Under the pieces are notes generated by a model. That model saw only the letters and a program-made list of their open reading frames with translations, ran no database searches and was not told the origin of the DNA. The position numbers and the translations under genes are program-made. Shown here piece by piece: positions 6,460 to 6,464 of a stretch of 6,464 bases of DNA. Every line of letters begins with the position of its first letter. The first letter of the stretch is position 1. This DNA comes from Candidatus Poribacteria bacterium (GTDB lineage Bacteria > Poribacteria > WGA-4E > WGA-3G), in NCBI GenBank assembly GCA_009835515.1, contig VXXH01000735.1:1-6464 (forward strand), in the 5' to 3' direction.

Positions 6460-6464
6460 AATAA

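Overview
The window carries four protein-coding regions and no RNA gene, transposase or CRISPR array that I can see. The protein families suggest a Gram-negative-type bacterium of the Candidatus Poribacteria / sponge- and marine-associated type. That assignment is inferred from remembered family style: an FRG-like protein next to a long TPR array, a choline-sulfatase-like S1 sulfatase, and an exported protein ending in a FlgD-like/T9SS-type tail (ANYPNPLNPETWLPYQL). It has not been tested by any search.

Region 1 (1-1959, + strand): the C-terminal end of a protein that enters from the left edge and resembles the end of FRG-domain proteins, overlapped by a 547-residue protein with 13 uninterrupted 34-residue TPR units. 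The two frames meet in the middle of what would be one more perfect TPR unit. Helix A is at the end of the first ORF and helix B at the start of the second, with 34 extra, frame-breaking bases between them. This looks like a split FRG-TPR fusion gene and is the most interesting observation here.

Region 2 (2056-3468, + strand): a cytoplasmic-type arylsulfatase-superfamily enzyme with an intact C-x-P-S-R formylglycine site, closest in motif style to choline-sulfatases but apparently without their C-terminal tail. It is separated from the TPR gene by about 95 bases in which I see no convincing terminator or promoter.

Region 3 (3469-3573): a short convergent intergenic spacer with an inverted repeat, an 8-base-periodic CTTCC array and a T-run, probably a terminator.

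Region 4 (3574-6444, - strand): a 956-residue exported UshA/5'-nucleotidase-like metallophosphoesterase with atypical metal ligands, an extra beta-type module and a C-terminal sorting or anchoring domain. The sulfatase and this enzyme could both release inorganic nutrients (sulfate, phosphate) from organic esters, but they are convergently transcribed and sit on opposite sides of a probable terminator, so there is no operon evidence linking them.
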